A stretch of 64,000 nt of DNA from positions 62,001 through 126,000 of the forward strand of contig JAPLOI010000071.1 of the NCBI GenBank assembly GCA_026400815.1, read 5' to 3'. Origin of the DNA: Alphaproteobacteria bacterium. Its GTDB lineage: Bacteria > Pseudomonadota > Alphaproteobacteria > Acetobacterales > Acetobacteraceae. A model generated the notes under the pieces. The model was not told the DNA's origin. It made no database searches and worked only from the letters and a program-made list of their open reading frames with translations. How positions within the stretch are numbered: position 1 is the first letter of the stretch; each line of letters begins with the position of its first letter. The position numbers and the translations under genes were made by a program. Positions 1 through 9,175 of the stretch are shown here, in pieces.

Positions 1-555
1 CCCCGCCCGCTGGTGATCGCGCTGCACGGCGGCAGCGGCCACGGCCGCAGCTTCCTCTGGCACTGGGTCCGCACCGCCCGCAGCCGCGGCCTGATCGTCG
101 CCACCCCTACCTCCATCGGCTCCACCTGGGCCCTGGCCGGCGAGGATGTGGATACGCCCAACCTGCACCGCATCATCGATTTCGTGTCGCAACGCTGGCC
201 GGTGGATACCTCCCGCCTGTTGCTGACGGGCATGAGCGACGGCGGCACCTTCACCCTGCTCAGCGGCGTCCAGTCCGACAGCCGCTTCACCCACCTCGCC
301 CCCTTCGCCGCCAGCTTCCACCCGATTCTGATCGAGATGAGCGAGCGCTCGCGCCTGGCCAACCTGCCGATCCACCTCTGCCATGGCGAGCTCGACTGGA
401 TGTTCCCGGTCGACGTCGCCCGCACCGCGCGGGATGCCTTCCAGGCCGCCGGTGCCGCCGTGACCTACCTGGAGCTGGACGACCTCTCCCACACCTACCC
501 GCGCGACGCCCAGCCCGCGCTGGTGGATTGGTTCCTGAAGGACCGTACGCCATGA
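1..555 (+). CDS. alpha/beta hydrolase (carboxylesterase/phospholipase-like), 5' partial
   Basis: The reading frame is open to the first base of the window, so the N-terminus is missing. The visible part has a full serine-hydrolase triad: oxyanion-hole HGG near the start, nucleophile elbow GMSDGG, acid in HGELDW and base in SHTYP close to the C-terminus. This matches the predicted esterase/phospholipase branch of the alpha/beta hydrolase fold; the substrate cannot be told. No signal peptide can be judged because the start is absent. The stop overlaps the ATG of the next gene (ATGA), so the two are translationally coupled. Confidence 0.8.
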   Translation, partial: PRPLVIALHGGSGHGRSFLWHWVRTARSRGLIVATPTSIGSTWALAGEDVDTPNLHRIIDFVSQRWPVDTSRLLLTGMSDGGTFTLLSGVQSDSRFTHLAPFAASFHPILIEMSERSRLANLPIHLCHGELDWMFPVDVARTARDAFQAAGAAVTYLELDDLSHTYPRDAQPALVDWFLKDRTP

Positions 556-1178
556 ACGACGTCTTCGACATCATCCACACCACCCGCGCCATGCGCCGCC
601 TGAAGCCCGATCCGGTGCCGGACGACCTGGTGCGCAAGATCCTCGAAGCCGGCGTCGCCGCCGCCAATGGCGGCAACTACCAGCGCTGGCGCTTCCTGGT
701 GATCAAGGACACGGCGGTGAAGAAGGCCGTGCAGGTCTGGTACAAGAAGGCCTTCGATGAGGTGGTGGGCCCGCGCTACGCCAGCTCGCCCCCGCCCCCG
801 GGCATCTCGGCCGAGAAATACGCCCGCCAGCACCATGCCGTGGAACACCTGACGGAGCATTTCCACGAAGCCCCGGTCTGGATCGTCGCCTGCCTGGATG
901 AGGGCAAGAACACCCCCACCCGCACCTCCGGCGCCTCCATCTACCCCGCGGTGCAGAACATGCTGCTCGCCGCCCGCGCGCTCGGCCTGGGCAGCACGCT
1001 CACCACGCGCCACCTGCTCTATGCGAAGGAGGCGGAAGCCGCCCTTGGCCTGCCCGAAGGCGTGCACAGCTACGCCATCCTGCCGATCGGCTGGCCCATG
1101 GGGAAGTTCGGGCCCGTTGGCCGCACCAACCTGGAAGACGTGGTGTTCAACGAACGCTGGGGCCAGCCATACGCCTAG
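552..1178 (+). CDS. nitroreductase family protein
   Basis: A 208-residue protein starting MNDVFDIIHTTRAMRRL. The N-terminal RAMRRLKPDPVPDD segment followed by NGGNYQRWRFLVIKD is typical of FMN-binding nitroreductases, where the basic residues contact the flavin phosphate. Such enzymes are cytosolic, use NAD(P)H and reduce nitro groups, quinones or enones; the true substrate is unknown. The ATG at 552 is chosen because it overlaps the preceding stop; a GTG 24 bases upstream is possible but less likely. The length is normal for the family. Confidence 0.85.
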   Translation: MNDVFDIIHTTRAMRRLKPDPVPDDLVRKILEAGVAAANGGNYQRWRFLVIKDTAVKKAVQVWYKKAFDEVVGPRYASSPPPPGISAEKYARQHHAVEHLTEHFHEAPVWIVACLDEGKNTPTRTSGASIYPAVQNMLLAARALGLGSTLTTRHLLYAKEAEAALGLPEGVHSYAILPIGWPMGKFGPVGRTNLEDVVFNERWGQPYA

Positions 1179-1312
1179 CAGCCCGCGTGGCATCGCTGCT
1201 TGACGCCGCGATGCCCCACCGCCCTACTGCACGTGACGTCAGCGGCCCGCGCCGCAGCTGCAACATCCTGCCGGGGCCAACCCGCGCAGCCCCAGGAGGA
1301 AAGGACCAAGCC

Positions 1313-3082
1313 ATGTCCGATACCACACGCCGCGGCCCCAACCGCCGCGACCTGCTGAAGGCCAGCGTGCTGGCCGGCACCGCCATCGCCCTGCCCTGGC
1401 AGCAGGCCGATGCCCAGCCCGCCGCCCCGCCGCGCGACCGCACCATGATCCTGGTCTGGGGCGGCCGCGAAGGCCGCTGGGTCGATTTCGAGCTGTGGAA
1501 CCCGTACTCCATCGGCTCCAACCACCAGAACGGCCCGAACATGATGTACGAGCCGCTGGCCTACTACTCCGCCTTCGCCGACAAGATGCACATGTGGCTG
1601 GCCGAGAGCTACGAGTTCACGCCGGATAACCGCAAGCTCACCATCAAGACCCGCAGCGGCATAAAGTGGTCTGATGGCATGGCCTTCAGCGCCGAAGACG
1701 TCGCCTTCACCCTGAACAGCCTGCGCGACCTCGGCCCCAAGGTCCGCTGGGGCATTGACGTGCAGCAGGCTGTCGAGAAGGCCACGGCCACGGACGCGAA
1801 CACCGTGGTGGTGGACTTCAAGATCCCGTCGCCGCGCTTCTTCATGTTCATGACGTACAAGTACGACATCGGCGTGTACATCGTGCCGAAGCACGTGTTT
1901 GAAGGTCAGGATTGGACCACCTTCAAGCATTTCGACGTCGCCAAGGGCCTGCCCGTCACCACCGGCCCCTGGCAGGTCAGCGCCGCCAACCCGCAGCAGA
2001 AGGTGTTCGACCGCCGCGCCACCTGGTGGGCCGCGGAAAAGGGCCTCGCCCCGATGCCGCAGGTCCTGCGCAACATCTGGCTGCCCACCGCCGGCGAGCA
2101 GCAGACCGCCCAGCTCCTCATCACCAACCAGGTCGATGCCGGCACCGGCATGCAACCGGCCACCTTCGCCACAGTCTTCCGCCAGAACCCCAAGATCACC
2201 ACCCATTCCGGCCAGAAGCCGCCCTTCGGCTACCGCGACTGGTGGCCGCTCTCGCTCTACGTCAACAACGAGGTCGCGCCCTTCAACGACAAGGACGTGC
2301 GCTGGGCCATCAGCCACTACATCGACCGCCAGCAGGTGATCGATGTCGGCTACCTCGGCGCCTCGGAGCTCTCGCCCCTGCCGATGCCGGATTACGCGCC
2401 CCTGCAGCCCTATAAGGACCACGTGAAGGACCTGCTCCAGAAGCACGACACCAACGCCTTCGACCGCCGCAAGGGCGACGCCCTGCTCACCGCCAAGGGC
2501 TTCAAGAAGGGCTCGGATGGCATATGGGCCGACGCAGCCGGCAAGAAGATCACGCTTGATATCATCGGCTTCGGCGGCTCAGGCCCCGCCATCGGCCCGG
2601 TGCTGGTGGAACTGCTCAAGCGCGCCGGCATCGATGCCAGCATGTCCCTGCCGCCCGATTTCGATGACCGCTTCCAGAAGGGCCAGTACACCGGCGCCAT
2701 CTACGGCCACGGCGGCAGCGTCAGCGAGCCCTACAACACGCTGAAGCTCTACCAGTCCGCCTCCGTCGCCGTGCCCGGCGGCCACCAGGTGAACTTCCCG
2801 CGCTGGAAGAACGCCACCTACGACAAGATCGTCGATGAGATGTTCAGCGTGCCCCCCACCGACCAGGCCAAGCTGAAGGACCTGTTCCGCAAGGCCATGG
2901 AAATCTGGCTGCCGGAACTGCCGGATATCCAGCTCGTCCAGGCCCATCACCGCATCCCGATGAACACCACCTACTGGAAGAACTGGCCCACGGAGGAGAA
3001 CTCCAAGGCCCCGTTCTACGTCAACGGCGCCCACTGGCACCTCACCTTCCCGATGGTGCTCTGGTCGCTCCAGCCCGCCTGA
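1313..3082 (+). CDS. ABC transporter substrate-binding protein, family 5 (peptide/opine/nickel type), Tat-exported
   Basis: 589 residues. The N-terminus carries a twin-arginine signal (NRRDLLK, Arg11-Arg12), a hydrophobic stretch and a likely cleavage site after Ala34 (ADA-QP), so the protein should be exported folded to the periplasm. The body is a typical SBP_bac_5 protein with the lobe sequence KWSDGMAFSAEDVAFTLNS. The start at 1313 follows a strong AGGAGGAAAGG ribosome site; an upstream in-frame start at 1187 would bury the signal. It heads a five-gene importer operon with two permeases and two ATPases. The ligand is unknown; family members bind peptides, opines, sugars or metal chelates. 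Confidence 0.92.
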   Translation: MSDTTRRGPNRRDLLKASVLAGTAIALPWQQADAQPAAPPRDRTMILVWGGREGRWVDFELWNPYSIGSNHQNGPNMMYEPLAYYSAFADKMHMWLAESYEFTPDNRKLTIKTRSGIKWSDGMAFSAEDVAFTLNSLRDLGPKVRWGIDVQQAVEKATATDANTVVVDFKIPSPRFFMFMTYKYDIGVYIVPKHVFEGQDWTTFKHFDVAKGLPVTTGPWQVSAANPQQKVFDRRATWWAAEKGLAPMPQVLRNIWLPTAGEQQTAQLLITNQVDAGTGMQPATFATVFRQNPKITTHSGQKPPFGYRDWWPLSLYVNNEVAPFNDKDVRWAISHYIDRQQVIDVGYLGASELSPLPMPDYAPLQPYKDHVKDLLQKHDTNAFDRRKGDALLTAKGFKKGSDGIWADAAGKKITLDIIGFGGSGPAIGPVLVELLKRAGIDASMSLPPDFDDRFQKGQYTGAIYGHGGSVSEPYNTLKLYQSASVAVPGGHQVNFPRWKNATYDKIVDEMFSVPPTDQAKLKDLFRKAMEIWLPELPDIQLVQAHHRIPMNTTYWKNWPTEENSKAPFYVNGAHWHLTFPMVLWSLQPA

Positions 3083-3119
3083 CCCTGACGAACGGATAAC
3101 GCCCCCAGGAAACGCCGCA

Positions 3120-4124
3120 GTGCAAATGCTCGCCATCCTCAAGCGCTGCGGCGTCTTCGTCGTCATCGTCTGGCTCGCCGCCAGCCTCAACTTCTTCCTG
3201 CCCAAGCTTTCCGGGCAGGACCCCGTGCGCACCAAGCTCCTTCAGCAGGCCCAGCTCGGCGGCTATGTCCAGCAGGGCATCGACGAGATGGTGAAGATCT
3301 ACGAGGTCCGCTTCGGCCTGGATCGCCCGCTCTGGCAGCAATACCTGTCCTATCTCGGCGACGTCGTTCGCGGCGACTTCAACTTCTCCATCGCCAACTA
3401 CCCCCGCACCGTCTGGGACATGATTTCCGAATCCATCCCCTGGACGGTCGGGCTGCTGGGAATGACCACGCTTCTATCCTTCGTCATCGGCACCATCCTC
3501 GGCGCCCTGCTCGCCTGGCCGCGCGCGCCGCGCTGGATGGCTTGGTTGATGCCGCCGCTCTGGGCGCTGCACGCCATCCCGTTCTTCCTGCTTGGCCTGA
3601 TCCTGATGTACCTGCTGGCCTTCCAGGTGCAGTGGCTGCCGATCTTTGGCGGCTACTCCATGGGCGCGGTGCCCAGCCTGTCGATTGCCTTCGTGCTGGA
3701 CATCATCCGCCACGCCACCCTGCCGGCGCTGTCCATCATCTTGGTCGCCGTCGGCGGCTGGGCGCTTAGCATGCGCGGCATGATGGTCACCACCATGGGC
3801 GAGGACTACGTCGTCTTCGCCGAGGGCAAGGGCCTGAAAAGCCTCACCATCTTCTCGCGCTACTGCCTGCGCAACGCCATCCTGCCGCAGATCACCGCCC
3901 TCGCTTTGGCCCTCGGTCAGATCCTGTCCGGCGCCGTGCTGGTGGAGGTGATCTTCGGCTACCCCGGCATTGGCACCCTGCTGTTCCAGGCCATCCGCGA
4001 GAACGACCACTTCCTCATCCAGGGCATCGTCTTCACCGTCATCGTCTCCCTGGGTCTGGCCACCCTGATCCTGGATCTCGTCTACCCCCTGCTCGACCCG
4101 CGCATCAGCTATCGGCGGACCTGA
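3120..4124 (+). CDS. ABC transporter permease, DppB/OppB type
   Basis: 334 residues with an N-terminal membrane segment, a periplasmic loop rich in the DPVRTKLL/FGLDRPLWQQYL pattern seen in DppB-like proteins, and about five further transmembrane helices. The cytosolic coupling segment EDYVVFAEGKGLKS is the EAA-like motif that docks onto the ATPase. The start is GTG at 3120 after AGGA; an ATG two codons later is an alternative. One base separates it from the DppC-type gene, so they form a heterodimeric channel. Confidence 0.93.
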   Translation: MQMLAILKRCGVFVVIVWLAASLNFFLPKLSGQDPVRTKLLQQAQLGGYVQQGIDEMVKIYEVRFGLDRPLWQQYLSYLGDVVRGDFNFSIANYPRTVWDMISESIPWTVGLLGMTTLLSFVIGTILGALLAWPRAPRWMAWLMPPLWALHAIPFFLLGLILMYLLAFQVQWLPIFGGYSMGAVPSLSIAFVLDIIRHATLPALSIILVAVGGWALSMRGMMVTTMGEDYVVFAEGKGLKSLTIFSRYCLRNAILPQITALALALGQILSGAVLVEVIFGYPGIGTLLFQAIRENDHFLIQGIVFTVIVSLGLATLILDLVYPLLDPRISYRRT

Positions 4125-4125
4125 G

Positions 4126-4974
4126 ATGACCGGCCTCCTGCGCTACCTGCGCCGCAACCTCTCCCTCGTCGTCGGCAGTTCGCTGCTGCTCTTCCTCGTC
4201 GCCTTCATCGTCATCGGCCACTTCATCGTCGATGTGGAAGACGCCCGCGCCCTCTCCGTCCGCCCGCTCCAGCCCCCCTCCTGGCGCTACCCCTTCGGCA
4301 CCGACCGCCAGGGCCGCGACCTCCTCGCCGTCATGGTCGCCGGCACCCCGCTCACGCTGCAGATCGGCTTCATCGCCGGCATCCTGGGCGTGGCCATCGG
4401 CACCGTGCTGGCCTTCGTCGCCGCCTACTACCGCGGCTGGGCCGACACCATCATCCGCGGCATCGCCGATATCGGCCTCACCGTTCCCGGCCTGCTGGTG
4501 CTCATCATCATCGCCGTCGGCATCCGCGGCGGCCTCTCCGTCAACCAGATGGCCCTGGTCGTCGCCTCGCTCGCCTGGCTCAACCCCACCCGAACCATCC
4601 GCGCCCAGGTGCTCAGCTTGCGCGAACGCGGCTATGTCGAGATCGCCCGCATGTCCGGCATGTCCGGCCCCGCGATCATCGTGCTGGAGCTGATGCCCAA
4701 CCTGCTCCCCTACCTCGCCGCCACCCTGGTCAACGCGGTTTCCAGCGCGATCCTCGCCTCCATCGGCCTCGAAGTCCTCGGCCTCGGCCCGATCGATGCG
4801 CCGACCCTGGGCATGACGCTCTATTGGGTGAACTTCAATGCCGCCATGATCAACGGCTGGTGGTGGTGGTGGCTGGCACCCACCGTCATCATCGTCCTCG
4901 TCTTCCTCGGCCTCTTCTTCGTCACCGTCGGCCTCGACGAATACGCCAACCCCCGGTTGAGAAGGTCAGCGTGA
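4126..4974 (+). CDS. ABC transporter permease, DppC/OppC type
   Basis: 282 residues. It has the OppC hallmark FGTDRQGRDLLAVMVAGTPLTLQIG after an N-terminal membrane helix, and the coupling motif RERGYVEIARMSGMSG. The C-terminal part contains five consecutive tryptophans before the last helix (NGWWWWWLAP), an extended form of the W-rich stretch often seen in this family. The ATG lies one base after the DppB-type stop. It partners that subunit to form the membrane channel of the importer. Confidence 0.93.
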   Translation: MTGLLRYLRRNLSLVVGSSLLLFLVAFIVIGHFIVDVEDARALSVRPLQPPSWRYPFGTDRQGRDLLAVMVAGTPLTLQIGFIAGILGVAIGTVLAFVAAYYRGWADTIIRGIADIGLTVPGLLVLIIIAVGIRGGLSVNQMALVVASLAWLNPTRTIRAQVLSLRERGYVEIARMSGMSGPAIIVLELMPNLLPYLAATLVNAVSSAILASIGLEVLGLGPIDAPTLGMTLYWVNFNAAMINGWWWWWLAPTVIIVLVFLGLFFVTVGLDEYANPRLRRSA

Positions 4975-4987
4975 TGGGGCGCTCAGC

Positions 4988-5941
4988 ATGAACGCCATCC
5001 TGAAAGTCGAAGGCCTCAAGGTCGAATTCGAACACCCCCTCGGCGCCGTGAAGGCGGTGGACGACGTGTCCTTCGCCCTCCTCCCCGGCGAGCGCCTGGG
5101 CCTGGCCGGCGAATCCGGCTCCGGCAAATCCACCATGGCGCTGTCCATCCTGCGCATGATCAAGCCCCCCGGCCGCATCACCGGCGGCCGCGTCAGCCTC
5201 GACGGCATCGAGCTCTCCGCGCTCGACCACGAAGGCATCCGCCGCCTCCGCCTCGCCGGGATCGCCATGGTGCCACAAGGTTCCATGAACTCGCTCAACC
5301 CCTTCATCCGCATCAAGGCCCAGTTCGCAGATGCCTTCCGCGACCACGGCCTCAAACTCACCAGCGCCGAACTCGAAACCCGCGTCGCCGAGCTCCTGCG
5401 CACCGTCGGCCTGCCCCCCCACGTCGCCAACCTCTACCCGCACGAACTCTCCGGAGGCATGAAGCAGCGCGCCTGCATCGCGATTGCCATCTGCCTCCGC
5501 CCCAAGGTCATCATCGCCGACGAACCCACCTCGGCGCTCGACGTCGTCGTCCAGCGCCAGGTGATGGAAACCCTCGCCCGCGTCCAGCGCGACCTCGGCT
5601 GCGCCATCATCCTCGTCGGCCACGACATGGGCCTCATGGCGCAGTTCGTGGACCGCCTCGGCGTCATGTATGCCGGCCGCCTCGTCGAACTCGCCCCCAT
5701 CGCCGAGATCATCACCCGCCCCCGCCACCCCTACACCCAGGCGCTGATCTCCTCCCTCCCCTCGCTCGAAAAACGCGGCGCCATGCAGGGCATCCCCGGC
5801 CTCGCCCCCCTCCTGCGAGACCTTCCCCCAGGCTGCGCCTTCCACCCTCGCTGCCCCCAGGCCCAAGCCCGCTGCCACACGGAAAAACCCGCCGTCCGCG
5901 AAGTCGCCCCCAACCAACAAGCAGCGTGCCACTTCGCATGA
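4988..5941 (+). CDS. ABC transporter ATP-binding protein, DppD/OppD type
   Basis: 317 residues. The full nucleotide-binding domain is visible: Walker A GESGSGKST, Q-loop PQGSMNSLNP, signature LSGGMKQR, Walker B IIADEPTSALD and switch histidine in VGHDMG. The C-terminal oligopeptide-transport domain ends with the PGCAFHPRCPQAQARC cysteine pattern typical of OppD/DppD. It sits 13 bases after the permease gene and would form the heterodimeric ATPase with the 5997-6995 product. Confidence 0.93.
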   Translation: MNAILKVEGLKVEFEHPLGAVKAVDDVSFALLPGERLGLAGESGSGKSTMALSILRMIKPPGRITGGRVSLDGIELSALDHEGIRRLRLAGIAMVPQGSMNSLNPFIRIKAQFADAFRDHGLKLTSAELETRVAELLRTVGLPPHVANLYPHELSGGMKQRACIAIAICLRPKVIIADEPTSALDVVVQRQVMETLARVQRDLGCAIILVGHDMGLMAQFVDRLGVMYAGRLVELAPIAEIITRPRHPYTQALISSLPSLEKRGAMQGIPGLAPLLRDLPPGCAFHPRCPQAQARCHTEKPAVREVAPNQQAACHFA

Positions 5942-5956
5942 CACACAAGCATCGTA

Positions 5957-5976
5957 GCCCGCATCTTGATGCGGGC
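5957..5976. repeat. small perfect hairpin between the two ATPase genes
   Basis: GCCCGCAT and ATGCGGGC form an 8-bp perfect stem around CTTG in the 55-base gap between the two ATPase cistrons. There is no T-tract, so it is more likely an RNA-stability or repeat element than a terminator. Confidence 0.5.
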
Positions 5977-5996
5977 CTCCCCGCCATGGCCGCCCA

Positions 5997-6995
5997 ATGA
6001 CTCCCCTCCTCGAAGCCAAACACGTCACCAAGCGGTACGGTACCAACACGGCGCTGTCCGACCTGTCGATGTCCATCGACACCAGCAAACCCGCCATCAC
6101 CGCCGTCGTCGGCGAATCCGGCTCTGGCAAAACCACGCTGGCCCGCATGATCCTCGGCCTCGTCCCGCCCAGCGAGGGCCAGGTGCTCTACCAGGGGCAG
6201 GACATGGCCCGCCTCTCCGGCGCCCAGCGCCGCGAGTTCCGCCGCGACATCCAGGCCGTTTTCCAGGACCCCTACGAGGTCTACAACCCGTTCTACCGGG
6301 TGGACCACGTCCTCACCACGCCGGTGCGCAACTTCAACCTCGCCTCAAGCCGTGCCGAAGGCCGCACGATGATCGAGAACGCGCTGCGCGCCGTCGGCCT
6401 GCGCCCGGAGGAAATCCTCGGCCGCTACCCCCACCAGCTCTCCGGCGGCCAGCGCCAGCGCATCATGGTCGCCCGCGCCGTGCTGATGAAACCCAAGCTC
6501 ATCGTGGCGGACGAGCCGGTTTCCATGGTCGATGCCTCGCTCCGCGCCACCATCCTCACCTCGCTGCGCAAGCTCACGGATGAGATGGGCATCTCCATCA
6601 TCTACATCACCCACGACCTCGCCACCGCCTACCAGGTCAGCGACAACATCCTGGTCATGTACCGCGCCTGCGTGGCCGAGGCCGGCGCCGTGGAACGCGT
6701 GGTGAAACACCCCCAGCATCCGTACACCCAGCTCCTCATCTCCTCGATCCCGCAGGTGAGCACCACGCGCGACTGGCTGGATGACGAAGGCGACCAGAAA
6801 ACTGCCGCCACCCCCTCCCCCCACGGTTGCCGCTTCGTCGAACGCTGCCCCGTCGCCATGCCCAAGTGCAGCACCACCCTCCCCCCCCTCTACCGCACCG
6901 AACCAGCGCGGGCGGCCGCCTGCTTCCAGCACGAAGCAAGCCCCGAACTCCCCAACGGCACGCTGAACGAAGTCCTTACTCCAGCACCCTCGTAG
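5997..6995 (+). CDS. ABC transporter ATP-binding protein, DppF/OppF type
   Basis: 332 residues with Walker A GESGSGKTT, signature LSGGQRQR, Walker B IVADEPVSMVDAS and switch histidine in ITHDLA. Serine-Met-Val replaces the more common TSALD after Walker B, as in a subset of DppF-like ATPases. The C-terminal oligopeptide domain carries GCRFVERCPVAMPKC. It is the last gene of the importer operon and is followed immediately by a hairpin at 6996-7019. Confidence 0.92.
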   Translation: MTPLLEAKHVTKRYGTNTALSDLSMSIDTSKPAITAVVGESGSGKTTLARMILGLVPPSEGQVLYQGQDMARLSGAQRREFRRDIQAVFQDPYEVYNPFYRVDHVLTTPVRNFNLASSRAEGRTMIENALRAVGLRPEEILGRYPHQLSGGQRQRIMVARAVLMKPKLIVADEPVSMVDASLRATILTSLRKLTDEMGISIIYITHDLATAYQVSDNILVMYRACVAEAGAVERVVKHPQHPYTQLLISSIPQVSTTRDWLDDEGDQKTAATPSPHGCRFVERCPVAMPKCSTTLPPLYRTEPARAAACFQHEASPELPNGTLNEVLTPAPS

Positions 6996-7019
6996 GGCGG
7001 AACGCGAAGCGGTTCCGCC
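6996..7019. repeat. GGCGGAAC hairpin after the importer operon
   Basis: GGCGGAAC pairs with GTTCCGCC around an 8-base loop directly after the TAG stop of the last ATPase gene. The right part (ACGCGAAGCGGTTCCGCC) recurs at about 49361-49378, again upstream of a GTGTC-type repeat, which suggests a composite mobile or amplified element. It may also end transcription, although no T-tract follows. Confidence 0.55.
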
Positions 7020-7036
7020 ATCCAGATGCAGCAAAA

Positions 7037-7224
7037 AAGAAAGCGGCCACAAAGACACAAAGACACAAAAAAGCAAGAAAAGAGAGGTTGGCGTATCATC
7101 GCCTCACGCCACTGGAGCCTTCGCATCTGGATGTGGATCACACAGCCCATCCCCAAATTCCCCAATCTTCTCCCTTGCCTTGCTTCTTTGTGTCTTTGTG
7201 TCTTAGTGGCCGCTTTCTTTCTTA
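7037..7224. repeat. long inverted repeat of the ACAAAGACACAAAGACAC family
   Basis: The left arm (7037-7077, AAGAAAGCGGCCACAAAGAC...) and right arm (about 7184-7224) are near-perfect inverted copies of about 41 bases with only two or three mismatches, separated by roughly 105 bases. Related units occur at 37364-37454 (inverted) and 49413-49528 (direct). The rest of the 495-base spacer 6996-7490 holds no convincing gene; short open frames there are compositionally unlike coding DNA. Confidence 0.75.
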
Positions 7225-7490
7225 CCTCCCCACACCCCGCCAGCGCCAAGCTTGCCACCCCCACCAACCTCAGCCATCCTGAACCCACTCGCCACCCCAG
7301 CCGCAGGAGGGCTGCAAGCATGACCGCACGACAGCAGCACCGCACCCGCGGCCCCTGCCAGGCCCCGCAGCACCACGTTGCGGGGCGGGCCCAAAGGCGC
7401 ATCTGAACCACCCCCGATCCGCCCGGCCTGCCTCCCCATAGGCACGACCACCGCCCTCCCCAGGGCACACCGGACCACGGATCCCCCACG

Positions 7491-8966
7491 ATGACCCTCC
7501 TCACCCTGCGCGCCCTCTCGGTCGCCACCCCGCGCCCCCTCTTCGCCGGCCTCGACCTCGCCATCCAACCCGGCCAGCGCATCGGCCTCGTCGCCGCCAA
7601 CGGCGCCGGCAAATCCACCCTGCTCCGCATCCTCGCCGGCACCCACGAAGCCACCTCCGGCGAGTTCACCCGCCGCCGCGGCCTCAAAACCGGCTATGTC
7701 GAGCAGGACGTGCCGGAAACCCTCCTCCCCCTCCCGATGCACGAGGCCATCCGCCGCGCCCTGCCCGCGGCAGACCGCGCCGCCAACGAATGGCGCGTCG
7801 ATGTGCTGCTCCAAACCTTCGAAACCCCCGAGGACCTCTACGAAAAGCCGCTCGCCAACCTCTCCGGCGGCTGGCAGCGCATGGCCCTGATCGCCCGCGC
7901 CTGGATCGCCGAGCCCGACCTGCTGCTGCTCGATGAACCCTCCAACCACCTCGACCTCGCCCGCCTCGAACGCCTGGAATCCTGGCTCCAGCACGAAACC
8001 GAAGGCGCCGGCATCCTGGTCGCCAGCCACGACCGCGCCTTCCTCGATGCCTGCACCACCCACACCCTGTTCCTGCGCCCGGAGCGCAGCGCGCTCTACG
8101 CCCACCCCTTCTCCGCCGCCCGCGAATTGCTGGAAGCCGACGACGCCCGCCAGGAAAAAATCTTCGCGCGCGAGATGAAGGAAGCCGACCGCCTGCGCGC
8201 CAACGCCGGGCGCCTCAAGAACGTCGGCATCAACAGCGGCAGCGACCTGCTGCTGAAGAAATCCAAGCAGCTCAACGCCCGCGCCGAAGCCATCGAGCAA
8301 TCCGCCCGCCCGCTCACCAAAACCCGCCAGGCCGACCTCCGCCTGGCCAGCTCCTCCACCCACGCCAAGGTGCTGCTGACGCTGGACGACCTCCAGGTCG
8401 CCACCCCCGATGGCCGCCCGCTCTTCCGCACCGGCAAGCTGCGCATCCACCAGGGCGAGCGCATCGTCCTCACCGGCCCCAACGGCGCCGGCAAATCCCG
8501 CCTCGTCCACCTGCTGCGCCGCGCCGTGGAGGGCGAAGCCATCCCCGGCCTCACCGTCGCGCCCAGCGTGGTGCCCGGCTACATCGACCAGCAGATGTCC
8601 CAGCTCCCGGCGCAGGAAACCCCGCTCGGCTTCATCACCGGCAGCTTCCGCCTCGGCGACCAGCGCAGCACCAGCCTCCTCGCCGGCGCCGGCTTCGACG
8701 TGCCGAGCCAGGCCCGCCCCATCGCCCGCCTCTCCCCCGGCCAGAAAGCCCGCCTGGGCCTCCTCGCCCTGCGCCTGGCCGAGCCCAATTTCTACCTGAT
8801 GGACGAACCCACCAACCACGTGGACATCGCCGGCCAGGAGCGCCTGGAAGAGGAAATCCTCGCCCAATCGGCCACCTGCGTCCTCGTCTCCCACGACCGC
8901 GCCTTCACCACCGCCATCGCCACCCGCATCCTGCGCATCGAGAAAAACCGCCTCATCGACCCCTGA
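7491..8966 (+). CDS. ABC-F family ATPase (Uup/EttA-like, non-transport)
   Basis: 491 residues with two nucleotide-binding domains and no membrane helices, the ABC-F layout. The first domain has Walker A ANGAGKST (residues 36-43), signature LSGGW and Walker B LLLLDEPSNHLD. The second has GPNGAGKSR, LSPGQKARL and MDEPTNHVD. A charged linker lies between them, where ABC-F proteins carry the ribosome-contacting P-site tether. Members resolve stalled ribosomes or protect against antibiotics, acting in the cytosol. It is monocistronic, flanked by repeat-rich DNA upstream and a convergent RND gene downstream. Confidence 0.9.
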   Translation: MTLLTLRALSVATPRPLFAGLDLAIQPGQRIGLVAANGAGKSTLLRILAGTHEATSGEFTRRRGLKTGYVEQDVPETLLPLPMHEAIRRALPAADRAANEWRVDVLLQTFETPEDLYEKPLANLSGGWQRMALIARAWIAEPDLLLLDEPSNHLDLARLERLESWLQHETEGAGILVASHDRAFLDACTTHTLFLRPERSALYAHPFSAARELLEADDARQEKIFAREMKEADRLRANAGRLKNVGINSGSDLLLKKSKQLNARAEAIEQSARPLTKTRQADLRLASSSTHAKVLLTLDDLQVATPDGRPLFRTGKLRIHQGERIVLTGPNGAGKSRLVHLLRRAVEGEAIPGLTVAPSVVPGYIDQQMSQLPAQETPLGFITGSFRLGDQRSTSLLAGAGFDVPSQARPIARLSPGQKARLGLLALRLAEPNFYLMDEPTNHVDIAGQERLEEEILAQSATCVLVSHDRAFTTAIATRILRIEKNRLIDP

Positions 8967-9175
8967 GACAATGCCGCCCGCCTCGGCAAGGCGGCGTGAA
9001 ACCGCTCCGCCGCCCTGGAAGAAAACATCGCGGTGCCGCGGATCGCCGGGTGCCTGGGGTCAAGCGCCCGGGCGCGATGTGCTGCCATCGCTGCCTCGTC
9101 CAGCAGGGCGCGCCGAGCCCCTGAGTTCCCGGACGCGAAGCTCGGCATGGGGCGGCGGCCGGTTCATGACGCAGG

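Noticed and set aside
4922-6148. Minus-strand open frame opposite the two dipeptide-type ATPase genes
   Set aside because: Antisense shadow; no motif, and both ATPases are complete on the + strand.
7037-7224. CRISPR array
   Set aside because: Only two inverted units with a long gap and no regular spacers or cas genes.
7203-8894. Long minus-strand open frame opposite the ABC-F gene
   Set aside because: Gly/Ala/Glu-rich shadow of GC-rich coding DNA; the + strand shows two complete ATPase domains.
8967-9175. Strong terminator between the ABC-F and RND genes
   Set aside because: Only a weak GC stem without a T-tract is visible.
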